64,000 bases of DNA, taken from the NCBI RefSeq assembly GCF_011382985.1, contig NZ_CP049933.1, positions 2,356,001 to 2,420,000 of the forward strand. The letters run 5' to 3'. Made by a program: the position numbers and the translations under genes. The notes under the pieces were generated by a model. The model searched no databases. It saw nothing but the letters and a program-made list of their open reading frames with translations, and was not told where the DNA came from. Within the stretch, counting starts at the first letter, position 1; every line of letters begins with the position of its first letter. Source of the DNA: Leucobacter coleopterorum. Its GTDB lineage: Bacteria; Actinomycetota; Actinomycetes; Actinomycetales; Microbacteriaceae. This document shows, piece after piece, positions 16,290 through 26,321 of the stretch.

Positions 16290-18116
16290 CTAGGAAAGCT
16301 GTTCCGAGATCTCCAGCCAGCGCTCCTCAAGCTCGCCGACCTCGGTCTCGGTGAGCCGAAGCTCGTCGCCGATCACACCGAGCCCCTCGTAGTCGCTCTG
16401 GTCGTGCTCGGCCATTCGGGCGTGCAGTTTCTTGACCTCGCCCTCGAGTTTCGCGATTCGGCGCTCCACTGCCTGCTGCTCTTTTTCCACAGCGCGGCGC
16501 TCGGCACCGCCCAGGGCGAGACCGCCACCATCGGCCGTCGTTGATCCTGCCCCTGTCGGCGTTGCCGTGGTCTGGACGGAAGCGGCCTCTGCCGCGCGCT
16601 CCTCCGCATCACGAAGTCTCAGGTATTCGTCGACCCCGCCCGGCAGGTGCTTCAGCCGGTGTGCCAGAATCGCATACTGCTGATCGGTCACGCGCTCCAA
16701 GAAGTAGCGGTCGTGCGACACGACAATGAGCGTGCCCGGCCACGAGTCGAGCAGATCCTCCATCGCCGCGAGCATGTCGGTGTCGAGATCGTTGGTCGGC
16801 TCGTCAAGAATCAGCACGTTGGGCTGGTCGAGCAGAATCAGCAGCAACTGCAAACGGCGCTTTTGCCCACCCGAGAGGTCCTTCACCGGGGTCGACAGCT
16901 GAGCGCTCGAGAACCCCATACGCTCAAGCAACTGGCCGGGTGTCAGTTCTTGCGCTTTCGACCCGGTGCCGACGGTGAAACTGGTGCGCAACCGCGAGAT
17001 GACGACTCGCACCGGTTCGTTGAGGTGCTCCTCAAGCTCGTTGAGCTGCTGGGTGAGCGTCGCAATCTTGACGGTCTTACCGTGCTTCACACGCCCCGAG
17101 GTTGGCTCGACATCGCCCGAAATCAGACCGAGCAGCGTCGATTTACCGGCACCGTTCACGCCCAAAATGCCGGTGCGCTCGCCGGGAGCGAGCAGCCACT
17201 CGATATCTTCGAGCACCACCCGGTCCCCATACGAGACCCCGGCATCAACGATGTTCACAACCTCTTTGCCGAGGCGCGCGACGGCCATCGACTGCAACGA
17301 CACTCGATCCCGAATCTCGGGCACATCGGCGATCAGCTCGTTTGCGGCGTCGATGCGGAACTTCGGCTTCGACGTGCGCGCGGGCGCTCCCCGTCGCAGC
17401 CAGGCCAGCTCTTTGCGCGCAAAGTTCTGACGCTTCTGCTCGATGGTCGCGGCCTGACGATCCCGCTCAACGCGCTGCAAAATGTATGCCGCATACCCGC
17501 CCTCAAACGGCTCGACGATGCGGTCGTGCACCTCCCACGTCGCATTGCAGACCTCGTCGAGAAACCAGCGATCGTGCGTCACAACCAGCAGCGCACCCTG
17601 GCCCTGTGGCCAGCGGCGCTTCAGATGGTTTGCGAGCCAGGCGATGGCTTCGACGTCGAGGTGGTTCGTCGGCTCATCGAGAGCAAGAATTTCCCACTCG
17701 CCCACGAGTAGGCGCGCGAGTGCCACGCGCCGACGCTGCCCGCCCGACAGCGAATCAACCGGAGCTTCCCAAGCAAGATCTTTCACGAGCCCCGCGATCA
17801 CCTCACGCGTGCGCGCGTCCCCCGCCCACTCGTACTCGGGTCGATCACCGACAATCGCGTGGCCAACGGTCTCACCGCTCGCAAACACATCGGCCTGATC
17901 TAGCACCCCAATGGTCGTGCCGCCCCGCATGGTGACCTGGCCGGCGTCGGGATCACGCCGCCCCGCCAGCATCATGAGCAAGCTTGATTTGCCGTCGCCG
18001 TTGCGCCCCACAATGCCAATGCGATCGCCCTCTGCGACGCCCAGCGTCACTGAGTCGAACACGACCTTCGTCGGAACCTCGAGATGTAGGGACTCTGCCC
18101 CAAGAAGATGAGCCAT
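16290..18116 (-). CDS. ABC-F family ATPase (Uup/EttA-like ribosome-associated)
   Basis: A 608-residue soluble protein with two ABC ATPase domains and no membrane segments, the ABC-F plan. Domain 1 has Walker A GRNGDGKSS (about 37-45), signature LSGGQRRR and Walker B ALDEPTNHLD. Domain 2 has GVNGAGKST, LSGGQKRR and LILDEPTNDLD. A linker rich in Arg/Lys lies between them, and the last 80 residues form a probable coiled coil (ERRAVEKEQQAVERR onward), as in Uup. ABC-F proteins bind the ribosomal E site to rescue or regulate translation, and some give antibiotic resistance. Nothing here marks it as a resistance type. Confidence 0.9.
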   Translation of the reverse strand: MAHLLGAESLHLEVPTKVVFDSVTLGVAEGDRIGIVGRNGDGKSSLLMMLAGRRDPDAGQVTMRGGTTIGVLDQADVFASGETVGHAIVGDRPEYEWAGDARTREVIAGLVKDLAWEAPVDSLSGGQRRRVALARLLVGEWEILALDEPTNHLDVEAIAWLANHLKRRWPQGQGALLVVTHDRWFLDEVCNATWEVHDRIVEPFEGGYAAYILQRVERDRQAATIEQKRQNFARKELAWLRRGAPARTSKPKFRIDAANELIADVPEIRDRVSLQSMAVARLGKEVVNIVDAGVSYGDRVVLEDIEWLLAPGERTGILGVNGAGKSTLLGLISGDVEPTSGRVKHGKTVKIATLTQQLNELEEHLNEPVRVVISRLRTSFTVGTGSKAQELTPGQLLERMGFSSAQLSTPVKDLSGGQKRRLQLLLILLDQPNVLILDEPTNDLDTDMLAAMEDLLDSWPGTLIVVSHDRYFLERVTDQQYAILAHRLKHLPGGVDEYLRLRDAEERAAEAASVQTTATPTGAGSTTADGGGLALGGAERRAVEKEQQAVERRIAKLEGEVKKLHARMAEHDQSDYEGLGVIGDELRLTETEVGELEERWLEISEQLS

Positions 18117-18222
18117 AACTTCTCAAGCGTAGTTCACGCGGCTGACACTGAAAGCCGCGCCCACCGTACGCGGCAACTGTGAAAGAGTAAGAGATCTCAG
18201 TGAATCATGAATTGGGGACATC

Positions 18223-19734
18223 GTGAGCGCAGCTGGACGGGGAGCAGACCAGGATCACACACCTACTGAGTCCGGCGGAGAGCGCGAACAGACCCAAGCT
18301 GCCCCAGCCGACGTGGGTTTCTGAAGACCGGCGGGATCCTCGCTGCGGGCATCGCCATGGGCGGCGGTATCGGTGGCGCTGCCGTGCTCGCAGCGCAACA
18401 GCAGACCTCGGGTTCCCATACATTCCCGAGGAGTTCGCCGTTCCGAAGCCCCGCAAAGAGCCGGGATTCGATCACCTCGTTGTGATCATGGGCGAGAACC
18501 GATCGTTTGATAATCTGCTCGGCCACCCCTACACACCCGACTCGCCACCAGCGGGCGGCAGTTTTGAGGGGCGCGAGGGGCGCAAACCAAGCGCGCGCGA
18601 GCGGGACCAGATCATGGGATCATTCACCCCGGAGATGCTTCCCGTGCTGTCCACCCTCGCCCGCGAGTTCGGAGTGTACGACAACTGGCACGCTGCCGTA
18701 CCGAGTCAGACATTCTGCAACCGCAGTTTCTTCCACGCGTCCACGTCTCACGGGTTCGTCACGAACCTGGGCGGTGAGGGCTACCGCAAGTGGCTCAACG
18801 CGGCCCCCACCCCGACTGTCTTTAACCGGCTCGAAGAGGCGGGCCTGACCTGGAAGATCTACTTCGACGAGATGCAGCTTGTCTCCTTTACGGGGTTCAT
18901 TCATGCCCGGTCCTTCGCAAGTACTGGAACACCGAGCATTTCGCGACTATGCGCCAGTTTCACGAGGACGTGAATACCGGAAACCTCCCCGCCTACGCTT
19001 TAATCGAGCCCCGCATGATCTTCGACCACAACGATTTCCACCCGCCCGTGGGCCGCATTCGTGAGAACGGGGTCGACGGTCAGGAGATCTACAACGGCGC
19101 AGTCTCTGACGTGCGCGCTGGCGACGCTCTTATTCACGAAATCTACTCGGCCATCCGCACCTCCACCGCTGAAATCGGCTCTAACTATCTGAATACAGCA
19201 CTGCTCATTACCTTCGACGAGCACGGCGGCACTTACGATCACGTTCCACCACTGGAGGGCACGCCACCAGACGGCAGCGGCGCTGGCGAGATGGGGTTCA
19301 CCTTCGACAGACTCGGCTGCCGTGTGCCCGCGGTGGTGGTGTCCGCTCACACTGAGCGCGGATCCGTGTTCTCCAAGCCGATGCACCACGGCTCGCTCGC
19401 GGCAACGCTCTCAGAGCGCTTCAGTTTCGAGCCGCTCACCCGTCGCGACAACGGGGCACCAACACTGTTTGGCGCTTTCAACCGAAAGGTACCCCGGCAC
19501 ATTGCCGACTGGCCACAGACCTCACCCGCCTATGTGCCGCCGAATCCTGAGGTGGGACCGCACCCCGCTGACGCGGCTCCAGACCGCCCGTTGAGCCCGC
19601 CCGCCCGCGGGCTCATCGGCTTGCTGATTGAGCTGTTTGGCACGTTCGAAGAGAAGTCCCACCCGCCTCAACCCTTCGGAGAGGCTTACAGAGTGCTCAC
19701 CAAGTACGGCAAGGGCCTGTTCGGGCCAGCGTAA
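18223..19734 (+). CDS. Tat-exported phosphoesterase, phospholipase C / acid phosphatase superfamily (three frameshifts)
   Basis: Three single-base losses, in C4 at 18302-18305, G3 at 18410-18412 and C3 at 18906-18908, break a product that is 504 residues when restored. The first repair creates the twin-arginine signal SRRGFLKTGG followed by a hydrophobic Ala/Gly segment. The second gives FPYIPEEFAVPKPRKEPGFD, and the third gives FIHAPVLRKYWNTEHFATMRQ. The catalytic region VVIMGENRSFDNLLG is the metal and nucleophile motif of the phosphoesterase family that includes phospholipase C and AcpA. Later motifs are FDEHGGTYDHV and the C-terminal histidine region. It probably hydrolyses phosphoesters outside the membrane. 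The start is GTG at 18223 behind GGGGA. Confidence 0.82.
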
Positions 19735-19739
19735 GCCGC

Positions 19740-22508
19740 TTATTTCGTGGCCGGCCGAAGCGTGAGCGTGTCATTGGTTACGTCTTTGACAGCTTCCGAC
19801 GAGTATGCCCATGTGTACTGTTCATCGCGAGTCCATCCCTCCGTCTGATCGGTGTAGTTGGGGTGGAACGCATGGCCGCTTTGCCCCGTGAGGTTCTGCC
19901 AGGTGGAGGCATCCCAATCGCTGGGGTCCATGACGGTTCGCATGGACGGCACGGTGGTTGTCTCATAGCCGTCGTCGAGCGACCAACCGGTTGCGTTCAC
20001 AACCCCAGACCCACCACCAACCGGATAGGGTCCGCGGTTGAACAGCCACTCGATCGGAGCAATACCGCTCTGCCCAAATGTACCGCTCGTCAACGACAGC
20101 GCGTGAAGCTTGCCCCAGTTCCAATTTTTGGGGTTGTCGCCCTGTAGCTTAACGAGTTCTTCGTACGCTTGCTTCGCGGCCAGCTCAAAGAACTCCTGCC
20201 GGTTGCTCGCGTTGCCGTGCTGAGCACTCTGCCACCACTTTGAGTCGGGATCATTGAGTTGCTGTTCGAAGACGACGGCAAACCTCGACTGGCTGCTGCG
20301 CGGCACCGTCACATCGAGCTCGTCAACCATCTGCTCGGTAATGCTGTTCCAAAGCACGTTTGCAAACGCCGCAGACGCCGAGTCAGGGTCGTTCTGCCCG
20401 TCCCATTCTTCAAGCATCTTGATGGCCGTGTTCGCACCGTCATCGTCAACAGAGACGTCTGCGTAGGCCTGCTGCAACGACTTTCTGGCTGGGAACTGGT
20501 TATCCATCTGGATCTCTGCCATATCGGCAGCAGTGACGGGGCCATCCTTTATGTGCCCCTCGAGCAGTTCCACGATGCGTGCAGCACGATACCCGTAGTC
20601 CCAGTCTCGACTGAGAAAGTATGGGTAGTCATCGTTGACGATCGCGTTGTTCGCGGTGACGATGTATCCAGACTTTGGGTTGTAAGTGGTGGGCTGATCC
20701 TCGAAGGGGATGAAGCCCTGCCAATCGTAAGCGCTGTTCCACCCGGGCTGCGGTAGCCAACCGTCCCCGGCTCCTCGAATCGGCAGCTTGCCTGGCGCCT
20801 GATACCCAATATTGCCTTCTACGTCGGCATAAATCAAGTTCTGGGCCGGCACGTCAAAGAGTTTTGCTGCGGCTCGGAACTGCGTGAAGTCCGTGGCCGT
20901 GTTCAGTTTGAAGATGGCTTCGGCGGTGGTGGTCACATCTAGGGCCGTCCAGCGCAGGCTAAGCGCGTACTCGTCAGTTGTGATGGCTGCGTCGCTCTCG
21001 GGTTCAACAGCTTTCTCAGCTGAGCCGGTCCCCTGACCGATCCTCGGGTTTTTCGCAATCTCCGTAAAGTCTGGAGTCAGGCCCGAAACGATCGGCCCGT
21101 GCTTAGTTGACCGCACCTCAAGCTGAACGTCATCTGCGCCCGCCACCACAATCGTTTCGTTCCGGCTCTCGATGGGGTGCTCTTTTCCGTCCTGCCAATA
21201 CGTATCACCCGAAATGCGCTCAACGTACAGATCCGCAACGTCAGTCGTGAGATTAGTGAACCCCCAAGCGACCTGCTGGTTGTGTCCAATAACGATGCCC
21301 GGGAGACCCGAAAAGCTGAAGCCTGCAACATCAAAAGGGCACTCGGTAGTGACCGTCTTGCACCGCAATTGCATTTGCGTCCAAACCGAGGGCAGTGCTG
21401 CTCCCAGGTGCGGATCGTTTGCGAGCAGTGGTTTGCCCGTGTCAGTGTACTCACCGCCAACCACCCACGAGTTTGAGCCAATCCCCTCCCCCTGGCTCGC
21501 CACCAGAGCATCAACTTTTTCTACGAGGTCGTTGAGGGGTGTAAGCCCTTCGGCCATGGCAAGCTGCTCGTTCGTCGCTCCCTCAGCCACGGATAACGAC
21601 ACCGCGCTTGTGGCATCGGTACCGTCTTGCGTTGCGTCCCCCTGGCCCGGTTCTGCAGCTGCTGCCTCAGCGGACTTCTTGGTCTCCGCCACGACGGCGG
21701 CGCCCGCAGGGTCATCAGCAAGAATCACCGGGTGCTCTGCAAACGGGTACTCTGGATAGAGCGCGTTCAACGTGGAGGCATCCAGCTTCTGGGCTAGCAG
21801 CGCACGCTCGGTTTCGTCTTCGATGTTGGTGCGCAGGTCCCAAGCCATGGCCTTGAACCAGGCAATGGAATCTGCTGGCGTCCAAGGCTCGGGTGTATAG
21901 TCGGCGTTCTGCAACCCCAGAACGGCATACTCAAGTGATAGCCCAGCTCCTTGCCGCTCTTGCATGTAGGCGTTGACCCCATCGGCGTACGCTTGATAAT
22001 ACGCGAGCGTTTCTGGTGGCAGCGCTGCCGCTTCCTTCTCGGCAATTCGGTGCCAACCGAGGGTCCGCAGGAACTTGTCAGTGCCGAGTTGCGATTCTCC
22101 AAACAGTTCAGAAAGACGGCCAGCCGTCATGTGCCGCCGAAAGTCCATCTCCCAGAACCGATCCTGAGCGTGCACAAACCCCTGCGCGAAGAAAAGATCT
22201 GCGGAGCTTTCTGCGGTGATGGTAGGAATGCCTCGCGAATCGCGCTGCACGGTTACTTCAGCTCGCAGCCCAGCGTTTCCGCCCTTCGGAGCGGACATCG
22301 TGATTTCTCCGGAGCGCTGCGGGAATGACCGCGTGACCGTCCACGTGCCGAAGCCAACAGCGGCGAGCGCGAGCACCACAACGACGCTTAGCGTTACGAA
22401 CAATGCCCGCCGGAGTCGGCGCCTCGGGCGCTTCTTCTTGCGTTTGCTGGGCGTCGCCGTTTCGGGTTGGGTAGATTCGGTCGGTTGGGCTGAACCAGAC
22501 GACTGCAT
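19740..22508 (-). CDS. penicillin-acylase-family Ntn hydrolase, membrane-anchored or secreted
   Basis: A 922-residue penicillin-amidase-family protein. A Lys/Arg-rich N-terminus (residues 22-34) precedes one hydrophobic segment (about 35-58), so the enzyme is exported or anchored facing outward. Autoproteolysis should occur before Ser345 in GIG-SNSWVVGG, matching the beta-chain start SNxW of penicillin acylase; the alpha and beta chains then form the active Ntn enzyme. A low-complexity Ala/Glu/Gly linker (about 277-315) precedes the cut and would be the spacer. Family members cleave penicillins, acyl-homoserine lactones or other N-acyl compounds; the substrate here is unknown. The frame is intact. 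Confidence 0.9.
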   Translation of the reverse strand: MQSSGSAQPTESTQPETATPSKRKKKRPRRRLRRALFVTLSVVVVLALAAVGFGTWTVTRSFPQRSGEITMSAPKGGNAGLRAEVTVQRDSRGIPTITAESSADLFFAQGFVHAQDRFWEMDFRRHMTAGRLSELFGESQLGTDKFLRTLGWHRIAEKEAAALPPETLAYYQAYADGVNAYMQERQGAGLSLEYAVLGLQNADYTPEPWTPADSIAWFKAMAWDLRTNIEDETERALLAQKLDASTLNALYPEYPFAEHPVILADDPAGAAVVAETKKSAEAAAAEPGQGDATQDGTDATSAVSLSVAEGATNEQLAMAEGLTPLNDLVEKVDALVASQGEGIGSNSWVVGGEYTDTGKPLLANDPHLGAALPSVWTQMQLRCKTVTTECPFDVAGFSFSGLPGIVIGHNQQVAWGFTNLTTDVADLYVERISGDTYWQDGKEHPIESRNETIVVAGADDVQLEVRSTKHGPIVSGLTPDFTEIAKNPRIGQGTGSAEKAVEPESDAAITTDEYALSLRWTALDVTTTAEAIFKLNTATDFTQFRAAAKLFDVPAQNLIYADVEGNIGYQAPGKLPIRGAGDGWLPQPGWNSAYDWQGFIPFEDQPTTYNPKSGYIVTANNAIVNDDYPYFLSRDWDYGYRAARIVELLEGHIKDGPVTAADMAEIQMDNQFPARKSLQQAYADVSVDDDGANTAIKMLEEWDGQNDPDSASAAFANVLWNSITEQMVDELDVTVPRSSQSRFAVVFEQQLNDPDSKWWQSAQHGNASNRQEFFELAAKQAYEELVKLQGDNPKNWNWGKLHALSLTSGTFGQSGIAPIEWLFNRGPYPVGGGSGVVNATGWSLDDGYETTTVPSMRTVMDPSDWDASTWQNLTGQSGHAFHPNYTDQTEGWTRDEQYTWAYSSEAVKDVTNDTLTLRPATK

Positions 22509-22598
22509 CGGCTTCTGACCTCCGGGTGTGAGAGAGTGATGCGTTCAGCCTATCTACTCCCTCAGACAATCAAGCGTTGCCCGGCAGAGCCATATTCG

Positions 22599-22781
22599 TT
22601 AGATGCTGCAGCAGCCCCCACCGCAGCAAGCTCCACCCTCGCTGTCGCCGAGCAGATTCAGAATCTCTTGGGTCTCAGCGCTCGCAAAGTCTGCAGCTGA
22701 GGCGAGGCCCGCCTCCGGGTTCAGAACCGGAGTTGTCTCCGTTGCCACCTTGGTATCAACCGTGTTTTTCTGCTCTGTCAT
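22599..22781 (-). CDS. 60-residue peptide with CCGGGCC tail; candidate RiPP-like precursor or metal/thiol peptide
   Basis: The peptide starts at ATG 22781 behind GAGAGGG (4-5 base spacing). It has a polar, acidic N-terminal 48 residues and ends EILNLLGDSEGG-ACCGGGCCSI. The two vicinal cysteine pairs around three glycines fill the last ten residues, and a double glycine directly precedes them, resembling a leader/core layout. The gene begins 19 bases after the stop of the DsbA/FrnE-like gene on the same strand, so the pair is probably one transcript. I do not recognise the family. It could be a cleaved modified peptide, a metal-binding tail or a thiol-redox substrate. Coding is supported by the ribosome-binding site, the spacing and the composition. 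Confidence 0.7.
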   Translation of the reverse strand: MTEQKNTVDTKVATETTPVLNPEAGLASAADFASAETQEILNLLGDSEGGACCGGGCCSI

Positions 22782-22800
22782 GATGCCCTCTCGAGTGTGT

Positions 22801-23480
22801 CTACTGCTGAGCTGTTACTTCTCCGCGCACGAGCCCGAGCACCTGCTCGAATGCCCCGCAAAGGCGTCCGCTGATTGCGCACCAGACACCCCGTACTTCT
22901 CTTCAATTAAGAAGAAAGGTACGCCAGAAATTCCGAGCATCTGCGCTCGAGTAATGTCGCCATCCACGGCTTGGCCGTACTCTTCGCTATCGAGGGCCGC
23001 CCGGACCTCGTCAGCGTCCAGCCCGGCCTCGGCGCCGAGCCGGGCAAGCGCATCGGGATCCGACATGTCTTCCCCCTGCTCAAAGTAGGCGCGAAAGAGC
23101 CGCTCCATCACGGGGGCCTGCAGTCCACGCTCCTTCGCGAGGTGCAGCACCCGGTGCGCCCGCCTGGTGTTTGCGTGCTTCACCTTCCCAAAGTCGAAGA
23201 CGACACCCTCGCCCGCTGCCATCTCGGTCATCTGGCTCAGCATCTGCTCAACCTGCTCGCGGGGCATGCCTTTGTGCTTGACGAGGAAATCAATCTCGCT
23301 GCCCACAAAGTCGAGCGGGGTATCTGGAGCAAGCTCAAAACTGTGGCTCTCCACCACAACATCAACCTCGAGGTGTTGCGCTTGGAACGCTTCAACACCT
23401 CGCTCGAAGCGGTGTTTGCCGAGGTAACACCAGGGGCAGGCAATGTCGGACCAGATATCGACGCGGATCGTTTCACTCAC
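22801..23480 (-). CDS. DsbA-family (FrnE-like) thiol oxidoreductase (frameshift at 22854-22857)
   Basis: A thioredoxin-fold protein with the active site CPWC at residues 15-18 (SDIACPWCYLG) and a helical insertion, as in FrnE and 2-hydroxychromene-2-carboxylate isomerase relatives. No signal peptide is seen, so it acts in the cytoplasm. Without repair the C-terminus turns into an unrelated Ser/Cys tail; one base added in the C4 run at 22854-22857 gives ADAFAGAFEQVLGLVRGEV and a stop at 22801, 226 residues in all, the normal FrnE ending. The gene lies 19 bases before the cysteine-tailed peptide gene, suggesting a functional link. FrnE of Deinococcus is tied to oxidative and cadmium stress. Confidence 0.85.
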
Positions 23481-23522
23481 GCCGGGTGTAACCGTGCGGC
23501 GCGCATCGCTATTCCCGGCGTA

Positions 23523-24458
23523 TCAGTGCGTGTCGAGCACACGAGCACCCACGACCGGACCGGTCACAGTGAGGGCACGGTGACCAGCACGGGTCAGCAC
23601 ACCTCTGAGTTCCGCCGCCTCTTGCGCGTCACTCACGAGAAAGGCCAGGGTCGGGCCCGATCCCGAAACGATACCCGAGAGCGCTCCGCGCGACTCCCCC
23701 AGTTCCAGCACCTCGATCAGTTCAGGTGCCAGCCGCAGTGCGGCAACCTGCAAGTCATTATGCATTGCTTCAGCGAGCGTAGCAGCGTCGCCGACACGCA
23801 CAGCCTGCAACACCTCGGTATCGACCTTTACGTACTCGGGCTGCGGCCCCAGGTCACCATAGTGATCCTCGCGGTGCTGGTCGAGGGTGCGATACACAAC
23901 CGGCGTGCTGAGACCCATGTCGGGGAGGGCGAGCACCCAGTGAAAACTACCCTTCGCAAGTGCGGGACTCAGTTCGTCGCCGCGCCCCGTGCCGACAGCC
24001 GTACCGCCCTCAAGCGCAAAGGGAACATCTGCACCAAGTTTTGCCGCCAGGACATGCAGTGTGGATCGGCCAACCGCTGTACCCCACAACTCGTCGCAGG
24101 CAACGAGGGCAGCCGCGGCATCGGCGGATCCTCCGCCCATACCACCAGCAACCGGAACACGCTTGAGTACACTCAACTCGACACCTCCGGTGTAGCCGGT
24201 GTGTGCTGCAAGCATTTTGGCGGCTCTCAGCGCCAGGTTGGAGTCATCGAGCGGGATCCCGCTCACGTCTACAGAGCCGCCGAACCGAATGGTGAATTCG
24301 TCAGATTCGGTCGCAGTAACTTCTTCAAACAGGGAGACCGCTTGGTAGAGCGAAGCGACATCATGATAGCCATCGTCTTGCAATGCCCCAACTCGAAAGA
24401 ACACATTGATCTTGCCCGGTGCCCTCACGGTAACTGATCGTCGCTGGTTCGTCCCCAT
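23523..24458 (-). CDS. ispE: 4-diphosphocytidyl-2-C-methyl-D-erythritol kinase
   Basis: A GHMP-kinase-superfamily enzyme of the MEP isoprenoid pathway that phosphorylates CDP-methylerythritol with ATP. The 311-residue product has the N-terminal [14 protein letters not shown], the ATP loop [17 protein letters not shown] (about 100-116) and a C-terminal [13 protein letters not shown] motif. ATG at 24458 is used; an in-frame GTG three codons upstream (24467) is equally possible, and neither has a clear ribosome-binding site. It follows rsmA by 29 bases in the standard actinobacterial order metG-tatD-rsmA-ispE. Confidence 0.95.
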   Translation of the reverse strand: MGTNQRRSVTVRAPGKINVFFRVGALQDDGYHDVASLYQAVSLFEEVTATESDEFTIRFGGSVDVSGIPLDDSNLALRAAKMLAAHTGYTGGVELSVLKRVPVAGGMGGGSADAAAALVACDELWGTAVGRSTLHVLAAKLGADVPFALEGGTAVGTGRGDELSPALAKGSFHWVLALPDMGLSTPVVYRTLDQHREDHYGDLGPQPEYVKVDTEVLQAVRVGDAATLAEAMHNDLQVAALRLAPELIEVLELGESRGALSGIVSGSGPTLAFLVSDAQEAAELRGVLTRAGHRALTVTGPVVGARVLDTH

Positions 24459-24487
24459 AACTACCACGCTAGCGCAATGCCGACTGC

Positions 24488-25411
24488 CTAAATGACCAGG
24501 GCGTGCGCCCGGGCGATTGCTAGAAACTCAACGATGCTGAGTTGCTCCGCACGGGCGGTCGGTTCAACCCCCGCGGCCTCCAAAACCGAAACGGTTTGTT
24601 CCATTTGACCGAGTACGGGCTGCAGCGCCTGCCGCAACATTTTGCGTCGCTGCGCGAACGCTGCATTGACGAGCTCAAACGTGAGCTGGCGCTCTGCTTC
24701 AGCGCCGCGCGGCACGCTACGTCGCTCATATGAGACCAGCACTGAGTCAACTCCGGGCACCGGCCAGAAGATACGTCTACTTACGGTTCCAGCGATCCGC
24801 CACTTGCCGTACCACGCTGCTTTTGCGCTGGGCGATCCATATTCTTTTGAGCCGGGACCAGCGGCTATGCGGTGGCCGACCTCGGCCTGCACCATCACGA
24901 GTCCACCCCGAAGCGCGGGGATCAGATCGAGCAGGTGCATCAGGATTGGCACCGACACGTTGTAGGGCAGATTCGCGACGAGAATCTCGGGTCCTGCCGA
25001 GACAGCTTCTTCCGTGGCTTCGAGTCCCAACTGTTCAGCGGTGACTTCTAGCGCATCACTGCGAACAACTCTCAAGCGCTCGACAGCGTCAGGCTGCATC
25101 TGACTCACAGTTGTGGGCAGTTCGGCGGCCAGTCTGTGGTCGATCTCAACCGCGGTGACTTGAGCACCCGCCTCGGTGATGCCAAGCGTGAGCGACCCGA
25201 GCCCCGGCCCTACCTCGATAACTTGGTCACCGGGCTGTACGCCCGCGAGCCGCACAATCTTGCGAACCGTGTTGGGGTCGATAACGAAATTCTGGCCGAG
25301 CTTTTTCGTCGGAGAAACCCCCAAACGCTCCGCAAGCTCACGAACCTCGCGCGGGCCGAGAAGAGCAGCGTGTCCTTCCGCGCCCGCGGCTACGTCCGAT
25401 TGGTCGCTCAT
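24488..25411 (-). CDS. rsmA: 16S rRNA dimethyladenosine transferase
   Basis: RsmA (KsgA) dimethylates two adjacent adenosines near the 3' end of 16S rRNA using SAM, and its action is a late checkpoint of 30S assembly. The 307-residue product contains [12 protein letters not shown], the SAM motif [12 protein letters not shown] and the catalytic NLPYN. The frame stays open upstream to 25555, but ATG at 25411 is chosen because GGGGGAG precedes it and the restored tatD stop overlaps it as ATGA. The frame is intact. Confidence 0.95.
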   Translation of the reverse strand: MSDQSDVAAGAEGHAALLGPREVRELAERLGVSPTKKLGQNFVIDPNTVRKIVRLAGVQPGDQVIEVGPGLGSLTLGITEAGAQVTAVEIDHRLAAELPTTVSQMQPDAVERLRVVRSDALEVTAEQLGLEATEEAVSAGPEILVANLPYNVSVPILMHLLDLIPALRGGLVMVQAEVGHRIAAGPGSKEYGSPSAKAAWYGKWRIAGTVSRRIFWPVPGVDSVLVSYERRSVPRGAEAERQLTFELVNAAFAQRRKMLRQALQPVLGQMEQTVSVLEAAGVEPTARAEQLSIVEFLAIARAHALVI

Positions 25412-26321
25412 GCGGCGGTCTCCCCCGCCCCGTGGGGTCCCAGTTACCGTATACACGCTCCGTGTTGGCGGCAACACGCGCACACAAGGCCTCAAGGTCT
25501 TCATCGAGGACTTCGGCGATACGCCGGACCGTGTACGGGAGCAGATAGGGAGCATTCGGGCGACCGCGGAACGGTTCAGGCGTCAAGAAAGGCGAGTCGG
25601 TCTCGGTGAGGATCAGCTCGGACTTTGCAACGCTGAGCGCCTCGCGCAATGCGGGAGCGTTCTTGAAGGTCATGGTTCCCGCGAATGACATATACCAGCC
25701 ATTGTCGTTGCAGATACGAGCGAGCTTCGCGTCGCCCGAGAAACAGTGGAATACCGTCTTTTCGGGCGCTCCAACTCGCTTCAGCGTTGCCACGACCTCG
25801 TCGTGCGCATCACGGTCGTGAATCTGCAGGGCAATTTTGTTGGCTTTCGCGATCTCGATGTGCGTCTCGAAGGACTCGATCTGCGCGGCGCGACCGTCTT
25901 CTCCCGTGCGGAAGAAATCAAGGCCGGTCTCTCCCACCGCCCGCACTCGCGGCTGCGCCGCAAGGCGAGAAATCTCGGAGAGATGCGCGCTCAGTTGCCC
26001 TTGTTCGAAGAGCTTTGGAGCTTCGTTCGGGTGCAGTGCAACCGCAGCAAGCACTCGTGGGTCGTGCTGCGCGAGCGCCGCACTCCAGCGGCTCGTCTCG
26101 AGGTCTGTGCCGACTTGCACAACACCGCGAACACCAACGGTAGCCGCCAAGTCAAGAGACTCCGTCGGATCAAGTTGATCGAAACCATCCTCAAATTCGA
26201 GGTGAGCGTGGTTGTCGTAGAGAGCAAAAGGTAACGGCTGAGGGCTGTCGGGCCGGGTCAAGTCCCGGCCCTCCGTCTGGTGACGTTTACGCAGCCCCGC
26301 AGGGGGCATCTCGCTGCTCAC
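25408..26321 (-). CDS. tatD: TatD-family metal-dependent deoxyribonuclease (frameshift at 25428-25431)
   Basis: A TIM-barrel metal hydrolase of the TatD/YcfH family, linked to 3'-5' DNA exonuclease and D-aminoacyl-tRNA editing activities. Metal ligands appear in YDNHAHLEF, in VGETGLDFF, in the HDRDAH and HCFSG segments and in ETDSPFL. Unrepaired, the C-terminus reads into rsmA for about 24 alien residues; adding one base in the C4 run at 25428-25431 gives NWDPTGAGETAA and a TGA that overlaps the rsmA ATG. The product is then 304 residues. The start is GTG at 26321, overlapping the metG stop (GTGA). Both junctions imply translational coupling. Confidence 0.9.

Noticed and set aside
22971..24437. 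A 488-codon plus-strand open frame opposite the DsbA-like gene and ispE
   Set aside because: It spans two well-supported minus-strand genes and their junction, has no recognisable domain, and follows from their codon bias.
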